DNA from: Bacteriovorax sp.
Lineage (GTDB): Bacteria; Bdellovibrionota; Bacteriovoracia; Bacteriovoracales; Bacteriovoracaceae
DNA: 64,000 nucleotides
NCBI GenBank assembly: GCA_028710485.1
Contig: JAQTTZ010000003.1
Location: 1 to 64,000, forward strand
Direction: 5' to 3'
The position numbers and the translations under genes are program-made. How positions within the stretch are numbered: the stretch's first letter is position 1; the number at the start of each line of letters is the position of its first letter. The notes beneath the pieces are model-generated. The model did not search any database and was not told the DNA's origin. It saw only the letters and a program-made list of their open reading frames with translations. Below are positions 47,592-57,272 of the stretch, one piece after another.

Positions 47592-47707
47592 AATTGATTA
47601 GAATCGCAGACTAGTGCCAGCTTGTCACTTTAGCTTTCGAAAACAAACAAATTAAATAAAGTATTAAAAATATTTGTGAGATTTCCTTACTATTTCTTAC
47701 AATTATC

Positions 47708-47733
47708 CGTTTTAGCGGCAACTAGCTAAAACG
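47708..47733. promoter_or_regulatory. Inverted repeat upstream of OM protein gene, possible operator
   Basis: CGTTTTAGC-GGCAACTA-GCTAAAACG, perfect 9-bp arms. Confidence 0.35.
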
Positions 47734-47857
47734 CCGTTGTATTCTTGAGTAAAAAACATAAGAATATATCTTTCTATTTATAGAGAAATGTTTTGGATCT
47801 TGCCAATTACTAAATGATTACTTTTTTAAACAACCGACAAAAAGGGGAGCAATTTCA

Positions 47858-48994
47858 ATGTACGCAAAGATTTTATTAATGACTGCGGTTTTATTATCAG
47901 GTCAAGTTTACGCTCAGAGTGCACCTCCGACTACACCTGTTGTAAAAGCTAAAACTAAGAAGAAAAAGAAAGTAGCTCCGGTAACTAATGCTTCGACTGA
48001 AGTCGCAGCTACTCCTATTATAGCTCCAGCAGAAGAAGTTAAAAAAGTAGAAGTAAAATCAGTTATTGAACCAGCTAAGCCTTTTGATTTGGCAAAGGCC
48101 ATTGCTCCCTTAACTGTTGGGGAACTACATACATTTCAGTATATCAAGGAACATATCTCAGCTTCTTACCATGGTGAGTATTACGCGGTAAGACGAGATG
48201 CGACTAGTCCAAATCATAATGATCGCAGTATCCAAGATATCAAGATCATGCACAACCCCACTGTTACCTTTAAACCATCAAACAACTGGCTGTACCTTGC
48301 TACTGGTGAATTTAAATACAGCGATATGCCTTCAGTGGCCTACCCAAATAATTTTTACCGCGCACTTTTTACCGCGACTCGCAAAAATCTTTTTACTGAA
48401 AAAGAAAATGGGCTTCAAGTTGATGCAGGTATTGGAAGAAGGGTATTTAATGCGGGAGTCGCAACACCTTCTTATGGTAACAACCGTGTCTTCACTACAC
48501 TAACTAAAACCTTTGGCAAAAGTAACGCTTCGCTGTTTCTTCAGTATTTGCACAATGATTATAAAAATTCTTCGGCCACAACATGGAAACATGGCCTAGA
48601 AGTTATCCCTACTGTAAGCCTTCAACTGACTGAAAAACTTTCTTATTTATTCAACGATGATATTGTTTTCAACCTTCCCAAATACCAAAATACCGCCAGA
48701 GATTTTTCCACTTCTCACGAAATGAACTTGGCCTATATTAGCTACCAGTGGACTGATAAGATCAGTACATATTACCAATTTAAATACTATCACACAGATG
48801 ACTTCACCAAAGCTCCACAGACTCAAGATGATTGGTTCGAGCACTATGTTGGAGTTGGATATGCCTTTAATCCAAAAGCTACTGTAACTTTTGAAGTTGG
48901 TAGTGAGATTTTTCATGCAAGAGATAATGAAAAACTTTTCTCAATGAAAAGCAGATATCCTGAACTGGCCCTTTATTTAGACCTTTCACTTTAA
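47858..48994 (+). CDS. Outer membrane beta-barrel protein with Lys/Ala/Pro-rich N-terminal linker
   Basis: Signal peptide MYAKILLMTAVLLSGQVYA; KAKTKKKKKVAP linker; alternating aromatic strands and terminal LALYLDLSL. Confidence 0.7.
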   Translation: MYAKILLMTAVLLSGQVYAQSAPPTTPVVKAKTKKKKKVAPVTNASTEVAATPIIAPAEEVKKVEVKSVIEPAKPFDLAKAIAPLTVGELHTFQYIKEHISASYHGEYYAVRRDATSPNHNDRSIQDIKIMHNPTVTFKPSNNWLYLATGEFKYSDMPSVAYPNNFYRALFTATRKNLFTEKENGLQVDAGIGRRVFNAGVATPSYGNNRVFTTLTKTFGKSNASLFLQYLHNDYKNSSATTWKHGLEVIPTVSLQLTEKLSYLFNDDIVFNLPKYQNTARDFSTSHEMNLAYISYQWTDKISTYYQFKYYHTDDFTKAPQTQDDWFEHYVGVGYAFNPKATVTFEVGSEIFHARDNEKLFSMKSRYPELALYLDLSL

Positions 48995-49003
48995 TAAAAA
49001 AAC

Positions 49004-49035
49004 AAAAATGGTCGGTTTCTATACCGACCATTTTT
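49004..49035 (+). terminator. Rho-independent terminator
   Basis: Perfect 13-bp stem AAAAATGGTCGGT-TTCTAT-ACCGACCATTTTT. Confidence 0.9.
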
Positions 49036-49132
49036 CCCGACCATTTTTCCCTCAAAAATAAATTCAAACATCCGATAAAGTACCCGAGTACAACTGCATT
49101 TTCATTAATGCAAACTAACGGGACTTTTGACT

Positions 49133-50293
49133 ATGGCACTAAATAACTTAGCTGTTTTAGAAACTTACTTAAAGGACATCATAGTATCTGAAGAGATAAT
49201 CACGGCAAACGTGGAGATGCGAGAGCATATCTTCGAAATTAAAGATGAAGAAAAAACGCTGGGGTTTATTTCACTTTATGACCTAAAGGCCTATGTCTTT
49301 GAACATGAAGAAGATGCAAAAAATTATTATGTTAAAAATATTGATAGTGATGAGTGGAAAAATATTTATGAGCACCCCTTTTTCCAAAGAAGAAAACCAC
49401 AATTAATATCAAGCGAAAATCTAAAAGAAGCTAATGACTTAGAATTTTTTATTTTACAAAATGGTCAAAAGAACGGTCCATTTGAAAAATATAAACTAAT
49501 GGAGATGGTAGAAAAAAGAGAAATTCTCCTTTCAGATATGGTTTCATTTAATGGAGGTCATGTCTGGATTAAACTCTTTCAAGTTGATGGATTTGACCGC
49601 CGCTCATTGCGAGAGAATGCCCAACTTCCAGGAATGCCATCATTAGAATTTTTAAATAGACCAAGTGATTCCATTAATAATATTGGTGAAACGACAGATG
49701 CTATAACCTCTCTTGCTTTTTTGGGAAATCAAAAAAAAGGAAGAACACTAGAGCGCGAGCGCGAAGTTTCATATAAAGATGAAATGGAAAAAGGGGCCAA
49801 TTCAACCTCGATCTATAAATGGCTTTTAATTGCTTCGGTTTTCGGGATCGTTTATTTTCTTTTCAGTATCAAATCTCATTTGAGTTCTCCCTTTGGGCCA
49901 AGTCCAACGAGTTCGGTGGGAGAACAAGCAGAGATGCTGACGCCAATTGAAAACCCAACACCTTCTTATAGTGACAAAACAACAAATAATCATCCGCGTA
50001 ATAATGGAATCAATGACCAGGGGCGAATGGGAAAATTTGAAACTCGCAATATGAACCCGGTTAGACCTGTTGCTAGAAAATCTTTTATGGAAACAAATAA
50101 ATTTAGAGATAATACTGGTGACGCAGTAAGTGTGCCTTCATCTGAGGATGGAAATTATTTTTATGACAATGCGGCGCCCATGGAATTAGATCCGGTTCGG
50201 GCCCAAATTTCTAAAGAAAATTTTGATAATGGTGGAGAGCCAGGTCCTGCTCCAGAGGCAGACCCTCTCTTTAGTGGTGAAGTTTCTAATTAA
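49133..50293 (+). CDS. GYF_2/DUF4339-domain-like protein with a single TM segment
   Basis: EFFILQNGQKNGPFEKYKLMEMVEKREILLSDMVSFNGGHVWIKLFQV; TM IYKWLLIASVFGIVYFLF; Pro/Asn-rich tail. Start moved to ATG 49133 from TTG 49127. Confidence 0.65.
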   Translation: MALNNLAVLETYLKDIIVSEEIITANVEMREHIFEIKDEEKTLGFISLYDLKAYVFEHEEDAKNYYVKNIDSDEWKNIYEHPFFQRRKPQLISSENLKEANDLEFFILQNGQKNGPFEKYKLMEMVEKREILLSDMVSFNGGHVWIKLFQVDGFDRRSLRENAQLPGMPSLEFLNRPSDSINNIGETTDAITSLAFLGNQKKGRTLEREREVSYKDEMEKGANSTSIYKWLLIASVFGIVYFLFSIKSHLSSPFGPSPTSSVGEQAEMLTPIENPTPSYSDKTTNNHPRNNGINDQGRMGKFETRNMNPVRPVARKSFMETNKFRDNTGDAVSVPSSEDGNYFYDNAAPMELDPVRAQISKENFDNGGEPGPAPEADPLFSGEVSN

Positions 50294-50372
50294 GCGAATC
50301 CTTGTTGAACGAGTGAATTACGGGTAAAGTGATAGAAAATCACAATACTAAAATCTTGCTCACAGGACGAAT

Positions 50373-51089
50373 ATGAAAGAGATTACTCATGAACTATTAA
50401 GTTCATTCCGCGCTCCGGCCTTTCCTGGATCGTTCTTTTTAAGTTTTGAAGGAATCGAAGGGGCAGGAAAATCAACCCAAATTACCCGCTTAAAAAAATT
50501 TCTAGAAGAAGAGAAAAATTTTCGCGTTCTCGTTTTACGCGAGCCAGGTGGGACACCATTTGGAGAAAAATTGCGTCAGGCCATTCTAGAAACTAAAACG
50601 GAAATATCTCCTCTGGCCGAAGCTCACCTCTTTGCGGCCTCACGCTCTCAGCTGCTCACTGAAGTCATTTTAACTGAACTTTCGATTCCAAATACAGTTA
50701 TTATTTGCGATCGTTATATCGACAGCTCGGTCGTTTACCAAGGACACGCAAGAGGTCTAGGAGTGGCCGAGGTTTTAGAAATTCATGATATTTTTCCGCT
50801 TAATCTTGTTCCTCATTTAACTTTTTATTTGAGAATTGGAGTGGAAACTTCAGAAAAAAGACAAAAAATTAGAAATGCGCCAAAAGATTATTTTGAGGCC
50901 AGAGGAATCGAGTTTTATAAGAAACTAGTGGTTGGCTACGATTTAATGCATGAACTTTTTCCCAATAGAATTCTAAAATTAGATGCTGAAGGTTCGCTGG
51001 ATGATGTTACAAAATTGATCTTAACGACGATGGAAAATATGATCAATACCAATCGAGAAGGCCATAAAGAACTCTCGGATGAAGAATAA
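50373..51089 (+). CDS. tmk: Thymidylate kinase
   Basis: FEGIEGAGKSTQ P-loop, LREPGGTPFGEKLR, CDRYIDSSVVYQGHARGLG. Confidence 0.97.
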   Translation: MKEITHELLSSFRAPAFPGSFFLSFEGIEGAGKSTQITRLKKFLEEEKNFRVLVLREPGGTPFGEKLRQAILETKTEISPLAEAHLFAASRSQLLTEVILTELSIPNTVIICDRYIDSSVVYQGHARGLGVAEVLEIHDIFPLNLVPHLTFYLRIGVETSEKRQKIRNAPKDYFEARGIEFYKKLVVGYDLMHELFPNRILKLDAEGSLDDVTKLILTTMENMINTNREGHKELSDEE

Positions 51090-51102
51090 TTAAGCAGGAA
51101 TA

Positions 51103-51813
51103 ATGACAGATAATTTGCAAACCATTCTTTTCAAGAAGTACCAAGACAAGCTTCTTGCTTCGCTTTATATAGTCAATTACGATTCCCGCTCAATTGATCC
51201 GGACCTATGGGTGAACCAATTCATGACCCAGCTGACCTCGATTGCTGATCATCCAGATGTTCTAAAAATTCATAAGGCCGAAAAAGAAACTGAATACAAA
51301 GTCGATTCAATCCAGATCCGAGATTTTTTAAAATTTATCAATTACCGACCACTGCAATTGGAAAAGAAATTTATTTTCCTCTTCGATGCCCAAGACATAT
51401 CAACGATCCTTTCCAATAAATTATTGAAAGTTTTTGAAGAACTAGGGCCTAATTTTTGTCTTTTCCTAATGGTGCCAGACAATGCTCCTCTATTGCCGAC
51501 AGTTTTAAGCCGTGCCATTAAACTTCAAATTCCCAATAAAAAAGAATTAATCAGCACTGCCCCAGATTTTTCTGAGATCCAAACTCCACAAGATTTATTG
51601 GCGTACTTAAAACAAAATCGTGAGAGTGCCAGCGCAGCACAAGACGAGAAAAAATTTATTGAGCAGGTCATTCAGCACTGCCTTACGCAGAGCAAGTTAT
51701 CTTCAGAACCTTTTAAGAATCTCGACGAACTACTTAAGATCCTGGCCGACTATGAGACATATAGTAATTTCAACAATTCAAAACTGGCCCGAATGACCAG
51801 GTTTTTTCCTTAA
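51103..51813 (+). CDS. DNA polymerase III delta'-like protein (short form)
   Basis: KVDSIQIRDFLKFINYRPLQLEKKFIFLFDAQDISTILSNKLLKVFEELGPNFCLFLMVPDNAPLLPTVLSRAIKLQI; position between tmk and ricT. Confidence 0.75.
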   Translation: MTDNLQTILFKKYQDKLLASLYIVNYDSRSIDPDLWVNQFMTQLTSIADHPDVLKIHKAEKETEYKVDSIQIRDFLKFINYRPLQLEKKFIFLFDAQDISTILSNKLLKVFEELGPNFCLFLMVPDNAPLLPTVLSRAIKLQIPNKKELISTAPDFSEIQTPQDLLAYLKQNRESASAAQDEKKFIEQVIQHCLTQSKLSSEPFKNLDELLKILADYETYSNFNNSKLARMTRFFP

Positions 51814-51895
51814 TCTTATTGCCTTGTGCAGTGACAATTTTCAGATAAATCGAAATAATATTTAGTACTTAAACTCAATCATGGATTAACAAGCA

Positions 51896-53356
51896 ATGCA
51901 GCTCGCGGCCGATATACATACAAGTAGTGAAACTGTTTTAGAGGAAGTTTTAGAAATCGAAATCATCGATAATAAAAGTGAGCTCGACGACAAAGAAAAT
52001 TCCAATACATTCAATAACGATACTGAATACGTCTATAACAGTGAAGAGACCGAAGAAGATCAAAAGCTCCAAGAAGAAAAAGAAAACTCTCGTTTTAAAG
52101 AAGGCGAAAAGCTAATCATGATCCGCGTTCGATTTCCCGGTAATGCTCGTTCTTTTCCATTCTTAGTAGGAAAACGAAAATTTGCTTACGGTCAGAAAGT
52201 TGTAGCGATGAGTGATAGAGGAATGACGGTTGGTTATATCAATTCATTTCCCTATGAAGTCATATTTAATAAGTCTATGCTTCCTGTGCGATCAATTGCA
52301 AAAGTGGCAAGCCCAGAAGACATTCAAGCTCAAGTTGAATTCAGAGACTCAGAGAAAAAGGCCGAAGTCATTTGTATTCGTTTAATTGATCGCCATCAAT
52401 TAGATATGATTCTAACTCATGTTGAGTTTACTCAATTTGGAAAAAAGGCCGTTTTCTATTTCAATGCTCCTGCGAGAGTCGACTTTAGAGATCTGGTAAA
52501 AGACTTAGTTTACGACCTTAAAATGAGAATTGAATTGAGACAAATTTCAGTGCGCGACCGCGCAGCTGCACTTGGTTCAGTAGGTGCTTGTGGACTTCAA
52601 ACTTGTTGTTCATCTTTTTTAAAAAACTACGGTAATGTTTCGATAAAAATGGCGAAAAATCAAAACCTGGCCTTAATACCTACCAAGCTCAACGGAGTTT
52701 GTGGCCAGATAAAATGCTGTATCCGTTATGAAGATGATGTTTACACTGATAAGAGAAAAAATCTTCCACGTGAAGGTACTTTCATCCGCGCCATTAACGG
52801 TGATAAAGGTAAAGTTCAAAAGTTAAATATTCTCATCGAGCAATTTGAAATGCTGACAGATAATGGTGTTCGTCGCCGTTATTCTTCAAATCAATACAAA
52901 GCTCGAGAGTCTGATCTTGGCAGCGACTACCGTTTTCCGGAATTCTTTGACAATATAATCAACGAAACTCAGGCGGTCATAGGTATTTCGCTAGAAGATC
53001 AAATAAAAGCTGATAAATTTCTTGAACATAATTTAATAGCGACCCATGAGAGAGATCTTAATCAGAGTGATGCTAATTTCTTTAAAAAGAATGATCAATT
53101 TGAAAATTTTGTTGATGAAGATGACAATATAGTTGCTCCGAAACATGAGCATAAGCATGGGCCTAAGAAAGAGGTCCATCATCCTCCGCGACAAAACCCT
53201 AATCAAAACCCTAATCAGAAACGCGAGCAGAATGCTGGTCAGAACAATAGACCACAAAATCAGAATCGCAATCGCAATAATCCTAATCAAAACCGCAATA
53301 AGAAAGATAGCGTTACTCCGAGCAATAGCGGCGGCGGAAACAAACCAACAACTTAG
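51896..53356 (+). CDS. PSP1-domain protein (RicT/YaaT-like) with Asn/Gln/Arg-rich C-terminal tail
   Basis: RDRAAALGSVGACGLQTCCSSFLKNYGNVSIKMAKNQNLALIPTKLNGVCGQIKCCIRYE. Confidence 0.92.
   Translation: MQLAADIHTSSETVLEEVLEIEIIDNKSELDDKENSNTFNNDTEYVYNSEETEEDQKLQEEKENSRFKEGEKLIMIRVRFPGNARSFPFLVGKRKFAYGQKVVAMSDRGMTVGYINSFPYEVIFNKSMLPVRSIAKVASPEDIQAQVEFRDSEKKAEVICIRLIDRHQLDMILTHVEFTQFGKKAVFYFNAPARVDFRDLVKDLVYDLKMRIELRQISVRDRAAALGSVGACGLQTCCSSFLKNYGNVSIKMAKNQNLALIPTKLNGVCGQIKCCIRYEDDVYTDKRKNLPREGTFIRAINGDKGKVQKLNILIEQFEMLTDNGVRRRYSSNQYKARESDLGSDYRFPEFFDNIINETQAVIGISLEDQIKADKFLEHNLIATHERDLNQSDANFFKKNDQFENFVDEDDNIVAPKHEHKHGPKKEVHHPPRQNPNQNPNQKREQNAGQNNRPQNQNRNRNNPNQNRNKKDSVTPSNSGGGNKPTT
53191..53310 (+). 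repeat. Low-complexity degenerate repeat encoding Asn/Gln/Pro/Arg-rich tail
   Basis: aaaaccctaatc direct repeats followed by (aatcgc)n-like units; protein NPNQNPNQKREQNAGQNNRPQNQNRNRNNPNQNRNKKD. Confidence 0.7.
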
Positions 53357-53382
53357 TTTTTAATTATTTCAATAATGTTTCA

Positions 53383-53419
53383 ACTCCTCAGAATAAATTA
53401 AAAATTTATTCTGAGGAGT
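53383..53419. terminator. Long perfect hairpin between convergent genes
   Basis: ACTCCTCAGAATAAATT-AAA-AATTTATTCTGAGGAGT, 17-bp arms, no clear T-tract. Confidence 0.6.
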
Positions 53420-53437
53420 GATTCTTCTCAAATCAAA

Positions 53438-54850
53438 TTAGAAATCGCAATTTTTTGGAGTTCTTGGAAATGGAATAACATCACGGATATTATTCACACC
53501 TGTGATGTACATTAAAGCGCGCTCAAATCCCAAACCAAAACCAGCGTGAGGGACAGGGCCAAAACGACGAAGATCCAGATACCACCAAAGTGGATCTTTA
53601 TTCATATTCATTTCATCCATTCTTTTTTCTAGACGCTCTAAATTATCTTCACGTTGTGAGCCCCCGATAATCTCTCCAATTCCTGGAACGAGAATATCCA
53701 TGGCCTTAACTGTTTTACCATCAGTGTTTAACTTCATGTAAAAAGCTTTAAACTCTTTTGGATAATCAGTAACGATCACTGGCATTTTGAAATGCTCTTC
53801 TGCTAAAAATCGTTCGTGCTCAGTTTGGAGTTCATGGCCCCAAGTCGTTGGGTATTCGAATTTTTTTACAGCAGGGTCAACTTTAGATAAAATTTCAATC
53901 GCCTCAGTATAAGTAATGCGAATGAATTTAGAATCGCGAACGTGCTTTAATACTTCCATATGATCTTTTGAAGCAGTTGAGTCTTCACGAGAAAATAAAA
54001 ATTCTAATTCATCTGCTGCATGCTCTAGTGAATAAGAAATAAGAAATTTAATATAGTCAGTAGCAAGACTAGCAATCTCATCGAGATCAGCAAAGGCCAC
54101 TTCTGGTTCAATCATCCAAAACTCTGAAAGGTGACGGGTAGTATTTGAATTTTCTGAACGAAATGTTGGTCCGAAAGTATAGATAGACCCCAATCCCATT
54201 GCGTAACATTCACCTTCAAGCTGACCGGTAACAGCTAAGAAAACTTCTTTCCCAAAATAATCTTTTGAAAAATCTAATTTTCCGTCTTTTGTTTTTGGAG
54301 CTTTGGTAATATCGCTGGCAAGAGTTGAAATGGTAAACATCTCTCCAGCACCTTCAGCATCTACCCCTGAAATAATAGGTGAATTCAGATAGAAAAATCC
54401 ACGTTTTGAGAAAAATTCGTGAGTGGCCATTGCCAGGTGATGGCGAACGCGCATGATAGCGCCAAAAGTATTGGTGCGGATTCTTAGATGAGCTTGCTCT
54501 CTTAAGAATTCCAAAGAAGTTGCTTTCTTTTGTAAGGGGTATGTTTCATCTACTTTGCCGATAATCTCTACTGAGCTGGCCTGCATTTCGATTGATTGTA
54601 CTTTTCCGCCGCCCTTTACCAGGCGACCGGTAATGGCAACAGCTGACCCTGACAAGAGGCCTGCCACTTCGGCATAATTAGGAAGAACTTCATCCACTAC
54701 AATTTGCAGAGAATTTTGAGATGAGCCGTCGTTTAATACGATAAATGAAAACTTCTTTGAATTGCGGACAGTTCGAATCCACCCTTTTACCGTGGCTTCA
54801 ACATCGACAATATTATCTTTCAAAATATCTTTAACAAGTAAACGAGACAT
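53438..54850 (-). CDS. asnS: Asparaginyl-tRNA synthetase
   Basis: VKGWIRTVRNSKKFSFIVLNDGS OB fold, FRSENSNTTRHLSEFWMIEPE, GFGLGFERALMYITGVNNIRDVIPFPRTPKNCDF. Confidence 0.97.
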   Translation of the reverse strand: MSRLLVKDILKDNIVDVEATVKGWIRTVRNSKKFSFIVLNDGSSQNSLQIVVDEVLPNYAEVAGLLSGSAVAITGRLVKGGGKVQSIEMQASSVEIIGKVDETYPLQKKATSLEFLREQAHLRIRTNTFGAIMRVRHHLAMATHEFFSKRGFFYLNSPIISGVDAEGAGEMFTISTLASDITKAPKTKDGKLDFSKDYFGKEVFLAVTGQLEGECYAMGLGSIYTFGPTFRSENSNTTRHLSEFWMIEPEVAFADLDEIASLATDYIKFLISYSLEHAADELEFLFSREDSTASKDHMEVLKHVRDSKFIRITYTEAIEILSKVDPAVKKFEYPTTWGHELQTEHERFLAEEHFKMPVIVTDYPKEFKAFYMKLNTDGKTVKAMDILVPGIGEIIGGSQREDNLERLEKRMDEMNMNKDPLWWYLDLRRFGPVPHAGFGLGFERALMYITGVNNIRDVIPFPRTPKNCDF

Positions 54851-54862
54851 AAAATAATCCTT

Positions 54863-55858
54863 TTATAAAGTTTTAGCTTTAATTTCTAAAACTTGTTCTT
54901 TTTGCAAGCGAGCACCAAACTGAGTAACCAGTAATGAAGAGGCCGTACAACCAAGCTTGGCAGCTTCAGCGTAGCAAATTCCAGAGTTAATGGCATAGAG
55001 AAATGCACCTGCATAAAGATCTCCTGCTCCGTTAGTATCAATAGCTTCAACCGGAGTTGTAACGACATAAATTTCTTTTTCACCATCGTAAACGAAAGCA
55101 CCTTTGGCACCGAGAGTAATTGAAAATACTTTAGCAATTTTTTTCAAAGCTTTAGCAGCGTCCACAACATTATTTGTTTTGGTATAGGCGTAAGCTTCTG
55201 CTTCGTTACAGAAAAGTAAATCAACACCTGGGCCAACCATTTCAACTAGGCCTTCATTGAAATAAGTCACCATATTAACATCTGAGAAAGTAATTGCTGT
55301 CTTAACATTATTGGCTTCAGCTAACTTGCGGGCCTTGATCGCTGCTTCTTTTCCAGTTGGTGAAGCAACTAAATAACCTTCGATATAAACATAATTAGAG
55401 TTTTTGATACTATCTTCGATTAACTCTTTAGAAGAAATAGTTTGAGTGATTCCTAAAAATGTATTCATTGTGCGGTCAGCATCTGGAGTGATCAAAACGA
55501 TACATTTTCCAGTAACTCCTGACTCTAACGAGCTAGTTGAAAGATTAGTTTCAACTCCGTTATCCATAAGGTCTTTAAAATAGAAATCTCCAGTTTCATC
55601 ACTCGCGACTTTGCAAGAGTAAAAACTTTTTCCACCAAATTGCGAAACGGCAATCATAGTATTAGCTGCAGAGCCTCCACATGAACGCTTATGTTGAATT
55701 CCATGAAGAGTGGTAATAATTTCAGTCTGGCGGTCTTCATCAACTAAAGTCATTACACCTTTAGAAATGAGGGCCTTGCTCAAAAAATCGGCAGTTACTT
55801 CAAATTCCATGTCAACTAAAGCATTTCCAATTCCATAGACGTCGTATTTCTTTGCCAT
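54863..55858 (-). CDS. PfkB-family sugar/adenosine kinase
   Basis: GGSAANTMIAVSQFGG and DTNGAGDLYAGAFLYA PfkB motifs. Start re-set to MAKKYDVYGIGNALVDME. Confidence 0.92.
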   Translation of the reverse strand: MAKKYDVYGIGNALVDMEFEVTADFLSKALISKGVMTLVDEDRQTEIITTLHGIQHKRSCGGSAANTMIAVSQFGGKSFYSCKVASDETGDFYFKDLMDNGVETNLSTSSLESGVTGKCIVLITPDADRTMNTFLGITQTISSKELIEDSIKNSNYVYIEGYLVASPTGKEAAIKARKLAEANNVKTAITFSDVNMVTYFNEGLVEMVGPGVDLLFCNEAEAYAYTKTNNVVDAAKALKKIAKVFSITLGAKGAFVYDGEKEIYVVTTPVEAIDTNGAGDLYAGAFLYAINSGICYAEAAKLGCTASSLLVTQFGARLQKEQVLEIKAKTL

Positions 55859-55928
55859 ACTGGTTACATTCCTTTTAAAGTTTCTAGAAAATTTTAGATT
55901 CAAAAATATTAATCAACTTACCTTAAAA

Positions 55929-56363
55929 ATGAAACAAAATAAACCGCCTCAAAAGAATATCCAAAAGGGCCACCAAGAGAAACAAAAGAACAGTGAAACC
56001 AGGCTTGTCTATTCTAGTGATGGCTCTCATTTAAAAATTTGCAAAAAATGCGGTGAAGATCCCTGTGAGTGTCCGACTTCACTGCAAAATATTAAGGAAA
56101 TAACTCCTGACAAGACGACGCTCAAAATCAAATTGGAAAAAAATCAACGCGGTGGAAAACTAGTCACGGTTATTCACGAGCTTCCCTACAATCCTGCTTA
56201 TTTTGAAGATCTTACAAAAAAGTTAAAAAACCATTGCGGAACTGGTGGAACTTTTAAAAATGATGGAAACACCCAAATAGAGCTTCAAGGGGATCAAAGA
56301 GAAAAAGCTGAAGCTTACCTTCTCAAATTAAACTTTAAAACCAAGCGCAGCGGCGGCCAGTAA
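55929..56363 (+). CDS. SUI1/eIF1-like translation factor (YciH-like)
   Basis: KICKKCGEDPCECP, EKNQRGGKLVTVIHELP...LKNHCGTGGTFKNDGNTQIELQGDQREKAEAYL. Confidence 0.92.
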   Translation: MKQNKPPQKNIQKGHQEKQKNSETRLVYSSDGSHLKICKKCGEDPCECPTSLQNIKEITPDKTTLKIKLEKNQRGGKLVTVIHELPYNPAYFEDLTKKLKNHCGTGGTFKNDGNTQIELQGDQREKAEAYLLKLNFKTKRSGGQ

Positions 56364-56637
56364 TTAATATCAGTCAGCGGTGCAAGGAGCGATTTAAGCG
56401 AGTATGTAATAAATTCATGTGTCATAGAAGACTCAGCTATTATGGGCTTGTCACTCAGTATCAATTCTATTAGCTCGCAGACCGCGTTTTTTAACGCTAG
56501 AAAATTCAATACAAAACCCAAGGCCAGGCAAAAAATCTAGCCTTTTTTCTTGGGCCTGTTCGTTAAGGCCAACTTTTATATATTAAGTTTTAATTTACTC
56601 TTCCGATAAGAAATCATTCTTATGCCCAGGAGTAGTT

Positions 56638-57258
56638 GTGAAGCTAGCAATCTTTTTCATTATAACGATCTCAAACGTTCAGTTATCCTACGCCGGTATT
56701 ATCTGCCAAAAGAAAAACAATTTTTCACGCTCGTTAAAAGATCCAGAATCTACCTTAATTGCCGATTATACAGAAATAATAAGTTCACTAAAAAGAGTTA
56801 CGAATGGGAAACCAACACCTATTAAAAATATGTCCTCATCTCTGTTTAAGAATTTAAACCAAACTATCAGTGGAGTTATAGGGCAGGAATGTCTAAAGAA
56901 CATGAGCATAGAAGATTCAAAATTATTAGCGCTGGTTAAAAATGGCTGTTTTGAAAAATGCAGAGAGAATGTTCAAACAACCTTAAATATAAAGTCAGGC
57001 GAAGACGCAACTGAGGCTACAGTTCAAAGTATTGGTGCTGCTGTAATAATTTGTAAATCCGGCTGTGTCAGTGTTGTTCATTCCTACGAACAATTTTCTG
57101 ATGGATATACTGAAGTAAAATTAAAAAACGAAAAAAAAGAAGTTTGTACTAACTCAGGAGCAATTAATTCCACTCATGCTCTAAAAAAATTGGAAAACAA
57201 TGTTAACGATGTTAATGCAGGATTACCCATTTTTGGCAACGAGACAACATCTAAATAA
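56638..57258 (+). CDS. Secreted Cys-containing protein of unknown function
   Basis: GTG start behind AGGAG; signal peptide MKLAIFFIITISNVQLSYAG. Confidence 0.7.
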   Translation: MKLAIFFIITISNVQLSYAGIICQKKNNFSRSLKDPESTLIADYTEIISSLKRVTNGKPTPIKNMSSSLFKNLNQTISGVIGQECLKNMSIEDSKLLALVKNGCFEKCRENVQTTLNIKSGEDATEATVQSIGAAVIICKSGCVSVVHSYEQFSDGYTEVKLKNEKKEVCTNSGAINSTHALKKLENNVNDVNAGLPIFGNETTSK

Positions 57259-57272
57259 AATTTAGATGTTGT
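57244..57272 (+). terminator. Hairpin spanning the stop codon of the preceding gene
   Basis: ACAACATCTAAAT-AAA-ATTTAGATGTTGT, perfect 13-bp arms, no strong T-tract. Confidence 0.5.

Noticed and set aside
53191-53310. Possible CRISPR-like short repeats
   Set aside because: Repeats are short, degenerate and in-frame within the RicT-like coding tail; no spacers or cas genes.
53133-53363. Plus-strand 76-aa alternative-frame ORF inside the RicT-like gene
   Set aside because: Open only because the repeat-rich tail avoids stops in a shifted frame; Ile/Arg/Lys low complexity.
56315-56825. ORFs 56315-56521 (-) and 56622-56825 (+)
   Set aside because: The first overlaps the end of the YciH-like gene antisense; the second is out of frame with a secreted protein that has a signal peptide and good SD.
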